NCBI GenBank assembly: GCA_031553855.1
Contig: JAVBKW010000027.1
Coordinates: forward strand, 93,115-157,114
DNA: 64,000 nt
Direction: 5' to 3'
Source: RACS-047 sp031553855
Lineage (GTDB): Bacteria > Bacillota > Clostridia > Christensenellales > Pumilibacteraceae
Positions 1 to 8,304 of this stretch are shown here, piece by piece; the stretch's first letter is position 1; every line of letters begins with the position of its first letter. Position numbers and translations under genes: made by a program. The notes under the pieces are model-generated. The model did no database searches. It was not told the origin of the DNA and was given only the letters and a program-made list of their open reading frames with translations.

Positions 1-221
1 AGCCACAAAACTCCGCCTTCACTGCCGTAAAGCTCCCAGCCGTCGGACAGAGATGCCATAAGCGTATGCCACATCGGGACAATTGATGCAAAGATAACAA
101 CGAGTAAAACAGCTATTAAAATTACGTCAACGATAATGCCTACGGGTGTTTGCTTATATTTTATTTTGCCGTCCTTGGAAGGTTTACGGATGTGTTGTTT
201 GCTTGAAATCATTTTTTCCAT
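1..221 (-). CDS. CUT1 sugar ABC transporter permease, LplC-like (3' part cut by window edge)
   Basis: The visible N-terminal 73 codons give a charged cytoplasmic tail (about residues 1-26) and then a first membrane helix (IIVDVILIAVLLVVIFAS), followed by an MWHTLMASLSDGWELYG segment. This is the usual opening of LplC/YtcP-type permeases of the CUT1 family. The gene starts 14 bases after the stop of the LplB-like permease, so the two would form the membrane channel of one sugar importer. Two ATGs are possible, at 221 and 212. The strong GGAGGAG lies only 2-3 bases from the first, so 212 is also reasonable. The solute-binding protein of this transporter is not seen and may lie beyond the left edge. 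The family call rests on a short piece and on the neighbouring gene. Confidence 0.8.
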   Translation of the reverse strand, partial: MEKMISSKQHIRKPSKDGKIKYKQTPVGIIVDVILIAVLLVVIFASIVPMWHTLMASLSDGWELYGSEGGVLW

Positions 222-235
222 TTCTCCTCCACCTC

Positions 236-1192
236 TTAAAACAGCGACATCTTAGTTGTCTTGCGATTCAGCCAGTTAGATAAAACAAGCAAAATCATAC
301 CAACCAACGATTGGAACAGTCCTGATGCAGTAGCCAGACCGTAATCAGGATGCCCGCCAAACGCTTTCCAATGCGTAAAGGTATACAAAACCTCTGCTGT
401 CGTTTTGCTTGTGGTTGTGTTTTGCAAAAGCAACACCTTATCATAACCCGTCATAAATATTAGCCCGACCTGCATAGTGAACATCATAATAATGAGAGGC
501 AAAACGCCGGGTATTGTGATATGAAGCAGCTTATTCCAACGATTTGCCCCGTCAATGGAAGAAGCTTCGTACAGGTCTTCGTTGATATTGGAAATGCCTG
601 CGACATAAATGATTGAACCCCAGCCCGCGCCTTGCCAAATACTTAAGAAAATATTGATTAGCCAAAAGACAGGAACCCGACTGTCATACAACCAGCCCGC
701 CTGATCTGTCTTTAGACCGAATGCAGATAAAAGACCGGTTACAATACCGTCATCGGACAAAAAGTTTTTTGCAAGTGCACATACAACCGTTACCGAAACA
801 AAGTTCGGCAAGTACGAGATAAGCTGTGTCGCTCTTTTGAATCTTTTATATCTTAACTGAGATAAAATAAGTCCCAGCAGCACGGGCGCAAAAAACACAA
901 AGGTCAAGTTGAAAGCAGCCATACCTGCCGTATTTCCAAGCGCGCGCAGAAAGTCGTCAGCCGTAAACAGTTCAACAAAATTAGCAAATCCTATCCACTG
1001 GCTGCCAAAAACGCCTTTTACCATGTTATAATCTTGAAATGCCATTAATATTCCGAACATCGGCGCATAGCTAAATATGATAAAAAACACAATAATAGGC
1101 ACAAAAAGAACATACAGCGACCAATTTTGTTTAAAATCCTTTCGCCATGTATTGTTTCTATTTAATTTAAATGTTTTAGTTGGTTCCATCAT
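236..1192 (-). CDS. CUT1 sugar ABC transporter permease, LplB-like
   Basis: This 318-residue protein has about six predicted membrane helices, beginning near residue 27 (YVLFVPIIVFFIIFSYAPMF). Near residues 209-232 it has the permease EAA loop (EASSIDGANRWNKLLHITIP), which docks on the ATPase subunit. Length and layout fit LplB/YtcP-type permeases that import oligosaccharides with a separate lipoprotein binding protein and a shared MsmX-type ATPase. No ATPase gene is nearby, which is usual for this family. It is co-directional with the next permease (gap 14 bases) and follows the lipoprotein gene after a hairpin. The start may be the first or second ATG (1192 or 1189); an AGGGA motif precedes both. 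The substrate is not known from sequence; the neighbouring GH43, GH2 and GH3 genes suggest plant-type oligosaccharides. Confidence 0.92.
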   Translation of the reverse strand: MMEPTKTFKLNRNNTWRKDFKQNWSLYVLFVPIIVFFIIFSYAPMFGILMAFQDYNMVKGVFGSQWIGFANFVELFTADDFLRALGNTAGMAAFNLTFVFFAPVLLGLILSQLRYKRFKRATQLISYLPNFVSVTVVCALAKNFLSDDGIVTGLLSAFGLKTDQAGWLYDSRVPVFWLINIFLSIWQGAGWGSIIYVAGISNINEDLYEASSIDGANRWNKLLHITIPGVLPLIIMMFTMQVGLIFMTGYDKVLLLQNTTTSKTTAEVLYTFTHWKAFGGHPDYGLATASGLFQSLVGMILLVLSNWLNRKTTKMSLF

Positions 1193-1222
1193 TTATCCCT
1201 AATAAATATTTTTCTGACAGCC

Positions 1223-1260
1223 TTCTCGCCATCCTTTACATACACAAAGGATGGCGGGAA
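1223..1260 (-). terminator. Strong hairpin between lipoprotein and permease genes
   Basis: Positions 1223-1237 pair with 1246-1260 around an 8-base loop. The core CGCCATCCTTT/AAAGGATGGCG is perfect. No long T run follows directly on the minus strand, so this may be a leaky terminator or an mRNA-stabilising intercistronic hairpin that sets lipoprotein above permease expression. Confidence 0.6.
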
Positions 1261-1289
1261 ACTTATCGTTTATTCTTTAATATCTAATC

Positions 1290-3230
1290 TTATTCAACTA
1301 CGGAAGTTAAAGCAATATTGTTGCCGCTCACTAAAGGATATCCTGTAGCATCAAACGTTGCTGTATATACGCCATCAGTAATCGTGACAATGATGTTAGC
1401 CTCAGAAATATTGAACGTTTGACCAAAGAATTCAATGCTATACGTCGGGATAGTTACAGTATAAGTATCATCTTCATTGTCAATCCATATGCCTTCCTCC
1501 TTAACATAAAGACCGATACCGGCTATTTCAAATATAACATTAGCTTTTCCGTTTTCCCAAATCTCTAAATGCACGAATGCGTCTAAAGGTCCTGCCACTG
1601 GATGAGTAAAAGATTCCTTGCCTGTAAGCAGCGCTTCTGCGCTATACTTTATCTCAAAATTAGTTTCTCCGCCGTAATCGTTATAGTCAAGGGTTGCAGT
1701 GTAGCTGCCGAGCGAGTATGAGATAATGATATTATGAGCCGAGTATGATCCTTGTGCGGGAACGGCAACAGTATATCCGCCAGTGGTTTTAACCCAGGAG
1801 CCCGTAAGATTCGTAATTTGCCCTGTCGGAACAAACATGCTAAAAGCAGGAAAAACTTGATACGCCATTCTTTCAACAGTAATAAGTGCGCTTCTATCAG
1901 TCATTAATTTGACAGCTATATCGTTTCTTAACGTCATCGGCGATCCTTCGACATCGACAGTATATTCATCCGTGAATCCTGACAACCGGATAATCTCGGC
2001 CAATTCGAAGCTTATAGTGATGTCCGTGCCATCGATATTAATCGTTGCGCTGTATACAGTATCTTCTTTTGTTATTGTAAGCGATGAGCTTGTCAATGCT
2101 TCGGATTCTTCAAAGGTAACTTCAAGGCTTCCGTCTTCCTTTTCTTTCCATGCTGTCACAGCTATCTCGTTTTCACCATAAGACAATGAACCGGTTAATT
2201 CCTCGTATTTATTAACGATAAGAAGCATTTCTACACTTAAATCTTCTGTTGATCCCTCAAATACAAATTTTATTACTTCTTCCTGAGGAATATATAAGTT
2301 GGTAAAATCCGTTTCTCCGGGATATGTGACAAACGCTCTGTTGAGATTGGCAGTAGACTGTACAACAGTATAAATGACTTCTTTATCATCAAGATCGGTC
2401 CCGAACAAGATATATACAAATCCGTTTCTGACCCATGTTCCGCTATACATAGTACCACTCGTAGTATCGGTGAAAGTACCATCATAACTAAGAGCAAGCA
2501 ACCGGTTTTCTTGACCTTCTCCGGGAGTAAGAAGTCTGTAATCATACATAGAAATTGATATTTGATCTTCATATGAAGGTGAAATTTCAAGTCCATAGTA
2601 AGCAAATCCCATATTCCAACCAGCAGTGGTCGTTCCCCAAATGGTATCTGCGGCAGGATCATAGCCGGCAATTAAAATATCGTTGCCTTTAAAATCTGTA
2701 AATTTAAGCCCTATTTCAAAACTGGTAGGTTCATTGTTTTTTTTCGCAGTAACATTTTCTACAACTTCATAGAATCCCGCAAGACGGTCGCTTAAGAAGT
2801 CGGCGTAAAATATTCCATTTTCATAAAGACGTATGAAAACATAGTGAACACCGTCAACCGGAGCTCCGAAAAAACCTTTTGTCAGTTCGTCGGGATCATA
2901 CGTTTCTTCTTCTGCAACTTTAGTCCAGCCGGCATACAGCGTGATATTACCTGTAACAGTGTCGGAAGCAAATTTCCATTCTGTCGTACAGGCGGCTTCT
3001 TTATACCACTTATTTGCAAAGGTATATCCCGTACGGGCTATATCTGCTGCTGTCGGAGCTGAAACCTTACTTCCGCTTTCCACCCCGGTTATTGCCGCAG
3101 GCGCGCCCGTGCCGCCGTTAGCGTTAAACGTAACGGTAAATTTTTCTGTTTTTGAACATGCCGAAATAACAGGCATTAAAAAAACAGCAAACATAGCAAC
3201 AACCAGAAATTTGGCTATACTTTTCTTCAT
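1290..3230 (-). CDS. Secreted lipoprotein with InlB B-repeat (Listeria-Bacteroides repeat)
   Basis: The protein begins MKKSIAKFLVVAMFAVFLMP and carries a lipobox (ISAC), so it should be a membrane-anchored lipoprotein. Mature residues about 26-100 form one InlB B-repeat-type module (FTVTFNANGGTGAP ... ITLYAGW). The remaining roughly 530 residues are beta-rich, with repeated aromatic strands, and I do not recognise a family. The start at 3230 is chosen because GGAGG lies 7 bases upstream; an in-frame ATG at 3251 lacks this. It is the first gene before the two permeases but does not look like a solute-binding protein. It may be a surface glycan- or protein-binding accessory to the importer. That role is inference from position only. 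Confidence 0.75.
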   Translation of the reverse strand: MKKSIAKFLVVAMFAVFLMPVISACSKTEKFTVTFNANGGTGAPAAITGVESGSKVSAPTAADIARTGYTFANKWYKEAACTTEWKFASDTVTGNITLYAGWTKVAEEETYDPDELTKGFFGAPVDGVHYVFIRLYENGIFYADFLSDRLAGFYEVVENVTAKKNNEPTSFEIGLKFTDFKGNDILIAGYDPAADTIWGTTTAGWNMGFAYYGLEISPSYEDQISISMYDYRLLTPGEGQENRLLALSYDGTFTDTTSGTMYSGTWVRNGFVYILFGTDLDDKEVIYTVVQSTANLNRAFVTYPGETDFTNLYIPQEEVIKFVFEGSTEDLSVEMLLIVNKYEELTGSLSYGENEIAVTAWKEKEDGSLEVTFEESEALTSSSLTITKEDTVYSATINIDGTDITISFELAEIIRLSGFTDEYTVDVEGSPMTLRNDIAVKLMTDRSALITVERMAYQVFPAFSMFVPTGQITNLTGSWVKTTGGYTVAVPAQGSYSAHNIIISYSLGSYTATLDYNDYGGETNFEIKYSAEALLTGKESFTHPVAGPLDAFVHLEIWENGKANVIFEIAGIGLYVKEEGIWIDNEDDTYTVTIPTYSIEFFGQTFNISEANIIVTITDGVYTATFDATGYPLVSGNNIALTSVVE

Positions 3231-3287
3231 CTTTTTTCCTCCATTTTTCACCTTATGATTTTAATTTTAATTGTATTCAGATATATT

Positions 3288-3293
3288 ATTATA
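3288..3293 (-). promoter_or_regulatory. -10 box of the lipoprotein-permease operon
   Basis: On the minus strand a perfect TATAAT lies about 58 bases before the lipoprotein start. No good -35 is seen, which fits activation by the divergent AraC protein. An inverted repeat AATCAA-N6-TTGATT near 3381-3400 is a possible operator. Confidence 0.5.
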
Positions 3294-3350
3294 CAATCCA
3301 AACACAACTATTAACTTACCTCAAGTATAGTACCGCTAAATTCATTTGTT

Positions 3351-3379
3351 TTGCACTTTTATATAAGTTATGGTAAAAT
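3351..3379 (+). promoter_or_regulatory. Promoter of the AraC-family gene
   Basis: TTGCAC (3351-3356) and TAAAAT (3374-3379) are separated by exactly 17 bases, predicting a transcript start near 3386 and a leader of about 77 bases. Confidence 0.65.
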
Positions 3380-3462
3380 CCTAATCAAAATTTCTTGATT
3401 TTTAAGTAATTTTTTCATATAATTAAATGGAGGTTACAATAAGGGGGAGGTTTTACAGTAAA

Positions 3463-4710
3463 ATGGAAAGAGAGAAATTTGTATACTATCTTGAAACGAT
3501 TTATAAATTATACAATGTGCCGATGGCATATGGTTACGACGGAGAAGTAAAACACAGATTCGAGCCTTACTCCATGCAGTCGCAAAAAGCCGAATGGGCT
3601 TTTATGAGCGAAGAAATCGAGTCAAAATTCCATAAAGCAGGTTCCGAAAATATCCATGCTATGTACTATATTTATCCCAACATGATATTTTTGGGCGCAA
3701 TAAAGAAGATTAACGCTCCGAGTAAAGAGTTCGTTTATTTAGGTCCTATACCTTCAATTAATAGCCAAGAGAGCGAATTCGGTGAATTTGTATTCAAATC
3801 CGGTCTAGATGCGCAAGACGTAAATACGCTAAAAGCATTTTTGAAGAAAAATAAAATGCTGAGCCTTAATCAATTCCTGAATATTCTGTGCAACATCAAT
3901 ACTGTTTTAAACGAAACCATTTTGTACCCTAAAGACCTTCACGACCTGTCTTCAAAAGCAACTATTGAATTTGCCCGCAATATAACTAAAGACGTAAAAC
4001 ACAGAAACAGCGGCGAAGATGTTTTGCAAAACACAAAAATCAAGGACGATTTCACAAAAAAACTGGTTTACGCAATTAAAAACGGTCAACCTGAAACCGT
4101 TGCAGAATTATGGGAAGAGGTTCCGTACATTCAATTCGAAGATTCCGTAATGTCGCATTCTAATATAAGGGAATTTCGCAATACCGCTGTCGGAGCAATT
4201 ACTTTAGCTCACTACATCGCCGCGGACAGCGGCTTATCAACTCAGTTTCTGGATGATATAAAATATTATCATCTGAACAGAACTGAGGAAGCGAAAACTT
4301 TCGAAGCGATGGCGGAAATTATATACAGAGCTTTAGTCGACTTTGCCGAAAGAGTCCAAAAAAATAATAACGTTATAACGAATAACCCGTCATTAAACCG
4401 CGTGATTCAATATATTCAGACCAACATTACTTCCAAGTTGACAGCCGAACAGATTTCAAAGGATTTGAATATCAATCAGGTATATATTTTTAATAAATTC
4501 AAGAGCGAGCTTAATACTACGCTATCGCAGTTTATTTTGGAGGAACGCATAAAAAAAGCGGTTCATTTGCTTTTATTCACAGAAAAACCGCTTATTGAAA
4601 TATCTAATTACCTTTCTTTCTCATCACAAAGCTATTTTCAAAAATCTTTCAAAAAAGTTATGGGCATAACACCCACTGAATTCAGGATACAAAACGGATT
4701 AAATATTTAG
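3463..4710 (+). CDS. AraC-family transcriptional regulator
   Basis: The last roughly 100 residues hold the paired helix-turn-helix of the AraC family: LTAEQISKDLNINQVYIFNKF (first HTH) and PLIEISNYLSFSSQSYFQKSF (second HTH), ending in the usual GITPTEFR. The N-terminal roughly 300 residues resemble the sensor part of YesN-like clostridial regulators but no specific ligand domain is clear. It is transcribed away from the lipoprotein and permease genes, which makes it their likely local activator. The start at 3463 follows a GGGGGAGG motif (12 bases upstream); an earlier in-frame ATG at 3427 has no ribosome binding site. The gene ends 13 bases from the convergent GH20 gene, with no terminator visible between them. 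Confidence 0.9.
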   Translation: MEREKFVYYLETIYKLYNVPMAYGYDGEVKHRFEPYSMQSQKAEWAFMSEEIESKFHKAGSENIHAMYYIYPNMIFLGAIKKINAPSKEFVYLGPIPSINSQESEFGEFVFKSGLDAQDVNTLKAFLKKNKMLSLNQFLNILCNINTVLNETILYPKDLHDLSSKATIEFARNITKDVKHRNSGEDVLQNTKIKDDFTKKLVYAIKNGQPETVAELWEEVPYIQFEDSVMSHSNIREFRNTAVGAITLAHYIAADSGLSTQFLDDIKYYHLNRTEEAKTFEAMAEIIYRALVDFAERVQKNNNVITNNPSLNRVIQYIQTNITSKLTAEQISKDLNINQVYIFNKFKSELNTTLSQFILEERIKKAVHLLLFTEKPLIEISNYLSFSSQSYFQKSFKKVMGITPTEFRIQNGLNI

Positions 4711-4723
4711 TTTGGCGTTTTGT

Positions 4724-6424
4724 TTAGCGGCTTCCCATTATTTTCATCAGCTTATTCACAACGTAGTCTATATCTGATTCAGAGCATGCGTCTTTCATTT
4801 TGTCGCCTATATACCAACTTATCATAGCCGCCTGCGCTGCCGGATCAGACTTTTGGTGAGGTTCGTCGTCTACGCTTGTTGACGCGCTTTTGGAGTGATT
4901 TTGGCTTAGTTCCAGCATTTTATAGACAATCATGTCAAGTGCTTCCTGCCCGTGTATCGTTGCTTTTTCCCACGCTTCTGCGTTTAATATGCTTAAACCT
5001 TTATTTTTGAGCAGGTTTTCGATACGTACAAGAAAATCACCGTAGTCTTTTTCTTTTGTCCAGCCGCATTCTGCTACGGCGGCAAGCCTCGGCCACATCA
5101 TTTTTTCCAATTGCTCGTTTTTTGTCAGCCATTCCGTCCAGAGCGGAGATTCAATACCCAAAACGTTCTCATCGGGAATATTGACACCTTTAAGCTGAGG
5201 CTCGTACATAAGCGTTGCCTTTAGAGGAATTTCGGCATAAGAATAGTCGCTGTAGAAATTATTCATGGACGAAAGAACAAATTTGCGCCCTTTTTCAATT
5301 TCCGGCAACGCATAGCTTTTTTCCTGCCGCATTTCGAACCAATACTGAATAACGGCATTTTTATTAAAATCTCTGGCAAGCAACGATTCGTTCCAAACAA
5401 TCGGAGTTTTGTCTTTTACCATGTCAAGAACTTTTTGCGTAAAATATCCCTGTAACTGCTCGTAGTTCGTGAAGCCTTGCTCCTTCATAACGGCATCGCA
5501 CGTTTTGCAGGCTTTCCACTTTCTTGTAGGCGTTTCGTCACCGCCTAAATGGATAAAACGGGAAGGAAACAGCGAGCAAACCTCGCCGATTAGCTCTGCG
5601 ACAAAGGGATAAGCCTCTTGATTACCGGGACAAAAAACAGTGTCGTGAATGCCGAAAGTACTAGCAACATCTATGTCTTTTCCTTCGCAGGTATATTCAG
5701 GATAAGCCGCAAGGATTGCGGTTGCGTGTCCGGGCATTTCGATTTCGGGAACAATCTCTATATTACGCGCCGCCGCAAAGGCGATAACGTCTTTGATTTC
5801 CTCTTGAGAATAATAACCGCCGTATATTTCGCCCTCTTGCTTCTCTCCGGTTGAAACCAGCGGATCTTGTGAGGAAAGTTTACGATACGATGAGATCTGA
5901 TTCAGTTTCGGAAATTTTTTGCTTTCAATGCGGTAGCCTTGATCGTTAGACAAAAGCCAATGAAATCTGTTCATCTTCAGCAGAGCCATTTGTTCGAGAA
6001 TCTTTTTAACTTCATCAACCGAAAAGAAATGACGGCATACGTCAAGCATAAACCCACGATGTTCAAAGCGCGGTTCGTCAGTTATAGTACAACAGGTAGC
6101 TTTGCCTTTTCCATACGATAAAAGTTGAAATAAAGACACCAAAGCATTTGAATAGCCGCTTTTATCCGAGGCGTACACCGTAATTCCTTGCGCGGCAATT
6201 TCAAGTCTATATGCCTCGTTTTTCATATCTGAAGCAATATATTTGACAAGCGTTGAACTATCTTTACTGTCATTGCATTGTATCAATCCCGCCGCACTCA
6301 AACGTCCGACAAATATCTCGTCGATATCCGGAAAATCCGTTCCGCACGACGCGGACGGCGGCAACACATATTCGCCGGTCAACGGTTTGACCGAGCCGTT
6401 TATTTTTGGAATTATTGTATACAT
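4724..6424 (-). CDS. GH20 beta-N-acetylhexosaminidase, cytoplasmic
   Basis: This is a family 20 glycoside hydrolase. An N-terminal non-catalytic domain (GH20b-like) is followed by a TIM barrel with MNRFHWLLSNDQGYRIES, EIVPEIEMPGHATAILAAYPE and the catalytic pair in FIHLGGDETPT, where Asp-Glu act in substrate-assisted catalysis. Expected activity is removal of terminal GlcNAc or GalNAc. There is no signal peptide, so it should act inside the cell on imported sugars. The start at 6424 is preceded by AAGGGA and clears the end of the GH43 gene; longer in-frame starts would overlap it. It is the last gene of the GH3-GH2-GH43-GH43-GH20 operon. An N-acetylhexosaminidase is unexpected among plant-type exo-enzymes and hints at a mixed or host-like glycan. 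Confidence 0.9.
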   Translation of the reverse strand: MYTIIPKINGSVKPLTGEYVLPPSASCGTDFPDIDEIFVGRLSAAGLIQCNDSKDSSTLVKYIASDMKNEAYRLEIAAQGITVYASDKSGYSNALVSLFQLLSYGKGKATCCTITDEPRFEHRGFMLDVCRHFFSVDEVKKILEQMALLKMNRFHWLLSNDQGYRIESKKFPKLNQISSYRKLSSQDPLVSTGEKQEGEIYGGYYSQEEIKDVIAFAAARNIEIVPEIEMPGHATAILAAYPEYTCEGKDIDVASTFGIHDTVFCPGNQEAYPFVAELIGEVCSLFPSRFIHLGGDETPTRKWKACKTCDAVMKEQGFTNYEQLQGYFTQKVLDMVKDKTPIVWNESLLARDFNKNAVIQYWFEMRQEKSYALPEIEKGRKFVLSSMNNFYSDYSYAEIPLKATLMYEPQLKGVNIPDENVLGIESPLWTEWLTKNEQLEKMMWPRLAAVAECGWTKEKDYGDFLVRIENLLKNKGLSILNAEAWEKATIHGQEALDMIVYKMLELSQNHSKSASTSVDDEPHQKSDPAAQAAMISWYIGDKMKDACSESDIDYVVNKLMKIMGSR

Positions 6425-6447
6425 AAATTCCCTTTCGTTTTTCAACA

Positions 6448-8289
6448 TTATAGTTTTATTAAATCCCCGTGCGTTATGCCGTTTTCGTTGAAGGCATCTA
6501 TGCGGATCCAATATTCCTGCCCTTTTACAAGCGCGCCGATTTTTTGCTCGGTTTTTCCAAGTACCTGACAGCTATGATATAGCTTTTCCGGATCGTGTCC
6601 CCACAAAAGATTGTATCCTACGGCGTCGCCGCTCCACGATGCGGTAAAATCCAAATCTGAAATTCTTTCGGATTTAATGTTGTCAACCTTCCTCGGTTTT
6701 GCGCCGTCGCCTTTGCCGAACACGCGCAAGCCGGAAATACAAGGATTCACGTCATAGGGAACTGCCTGAATCGTCAATTTGATAAATCTTGTTTTAACAC
6801 CATTTTCTTTAATTACTAAATCATGTGCTAAGTCAGTATCGGCATTGCGCTTATCCTCTAATACAAAATAGGTTTTACCGTCTTCAGATCCTTCCAGCAG
6901 CCACTGCGTTTTATAAATATTGTCATCGATATAACGGCGGCCTTCTTCGTTTGGCTGCGCGTCGGAGTTTTCTGGAATTTTAACGTCGGGAACAAAATCG
7001 TCGGCAAAATTAATTTGTATACCGCGAACATCCGATACTTTTCCTAAATCAACCTCTACCCACTCACCCGGCTTATTGCTTTTTGCAGTCCACCATGTGC
7101 GAACGTTTTCATCGGTCACATTACCAGCGTTTTCCGCCGCGCTGGAAGCTTTTGCTTTTTTGCCGTAAGACAGCAGCATCCACTCAGGTTCCGCCCATAT
7201 ATCCTGTTTCCCGTCTTTGATTTCTGTTATCCAATCACCGAAACGCTGATTGCAAAATAATTCTCCGTCGGAATCAAAACCTGATTTCCATAAGCCTAAA
7301 CGACGCTCGAAATTATGAATAACGGAAATACGCATCGTTGAAATATGCCACCAATTATTATGCTCATCCTCCATCGTAGAGCCGTGACCCGCGCCTGTTA
7401 TAAAGCCTTGCGGTTGATAAGAGAATGGGTTGTTTTTTGCAAGCACAAAGTCCTTTAACGGATGGTCAGAAACATACACACCATCGTTATAAACGTTGTA
7501 TTGTGCGCCCGGTACTGCGTATTGCAAATAGTATTTACCGTTATGCTTCGTCATCCACGCGCCTTCAAAATACGGATTATTAGAGAGCATACCCTTAATA
7601 AGATGACGCACGTTTTCCGGTACAAAGTTAATCAAGTCATCAACTGACATTTTCTCCACGACCTCGCTGCCTACAGCTTCGGCAACATTCTTTTTAAGCG
7701 CTTCCAACATATTAAAACCGGCGCCTAAAGAATTATCGGGATTGTGGTCGTCACCTGTACGCTCATAACCATACTCACCCGGATTCATTTCTATGAGCGG
7801 TATAGGGTCAGACAAGGGTTTCATTGTAATCGGATCGAGTTCAGCACCGTAAATAGGCTCACTATTCGTACAACCCCAATACAAATAAACCTTGCCGTCG
7901 TCGTCGCAAAAAATATCCGGATCCCAAAACGGAAAGGTGCCTTCAATTTTTTCAAATTCGCCGCCTTGTATATCTTTTGTACGGAAAAAATCACATATTT
8001 GCGTCCGTCTTGAAGCGCAAAAATACAGATAGTCGCCGATGACCCTGACTGCCGGCGCATAGTCGTATCCCGGCAACATTTTAACGGGCTTATACTCCCA
8101 ATTGATCAAATCGTCGCTTAAATAATATCCTTTGCTCATAGAGGGAAAGAGGCAATATTTGCCCTGAAAATAAACCATTGACGGATCCGCCGCCTCGCGG
8201 TTACGCGCTACTTTTTTTTCGCTGCCCCTTTCGTTAAGCTGATACCGATACGTGATATTCACCGGATTACAAAAATACTTCTTTTTCAT
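6448..8289 (-). CDS. GH43 glycosidase with C-terminal F5/8C and FN3-like domains
   Basis: The N-terminal roughly 370 residues form a five-bladed GH43-type propeller. Likely catalytic residues are the Asp in REAADPSMVYFQG, the Asp in FWDPDIFCDDDGKVYLYWG and the Glu in YFEGAWMTKHNGKYY. A discoidin/F5-8C module follows at about residues 380-520 (VTDENVRTWWTAKSNKPGEWVEVDLGKV). A short FN3-like domain closes the protein (FTASWSGDAVGYNLLWGHDP ... YWIRIDAFNENG). Members are beta-xylosidases or alpha-L-arabinofuranosidases; exact specificity cannot be read here. No signal peptide is present, which is unusual with a carbohydrate-binding-type F5/8C domain. AGGAG precedes the ATG. The gap to the upstream GH43 gene is 15 bases. 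Confidence 0.9.
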   Translation of the reverse strand: MKKKYFCNPVNITYRYQLNERGSEKKVARNREAADPSMVYFQGKYCLFPSMSKGYYLSDDLINWEYKPVKMLPGYDYAPAVRVIGDYLYFCASRRTQICDFFRTKDIQGGEFEKIEGTFPFWDPDIFCDDDGKVYLYWGCTNSEPIYGAELDPITMKPLSDPIPLIEMNPGEYGYERTGDDHNPDNSLGAGFNMLEALKKNVAEAVGSEVVEKMSVDDLINFVPENVRHLIKGMLSNNPYFEGAWMTKHNGKYYLQYAVPGAQYNVYNDGVYVSDHPLKDFVLAKNNPFSYQPQGFITGAGHGSTMEDEHNNWWHISTMRISVIHNFERRLGLWKSGFDSDGELFCNQRFGDWITEIKDGKQDIWAEPEWMLLSYGKKAKASSAAENAGNVTDENVRTWWTAKSNKPGEWVEVDLGKVSDVRGIQINFADDFVPDVKIPENSDAQPNEEGRRYIDDNIYKTQWLLEGSEDGKTYFVLEDKRNADTDLAHDLVIKENGVKTRFIKLTIQAVPYDVNPCISGLRVFGKGDGAKPRKVDNIKSERISDLDFTASWSGDAVGYNLLWGHDPEKLYHSCQVLGKTEQKIGALVKGQEYWIRIDAFNENGITHGDLIKL

Positions 8290-8304
8290 TTAACTTTTCT
8301 CCTA

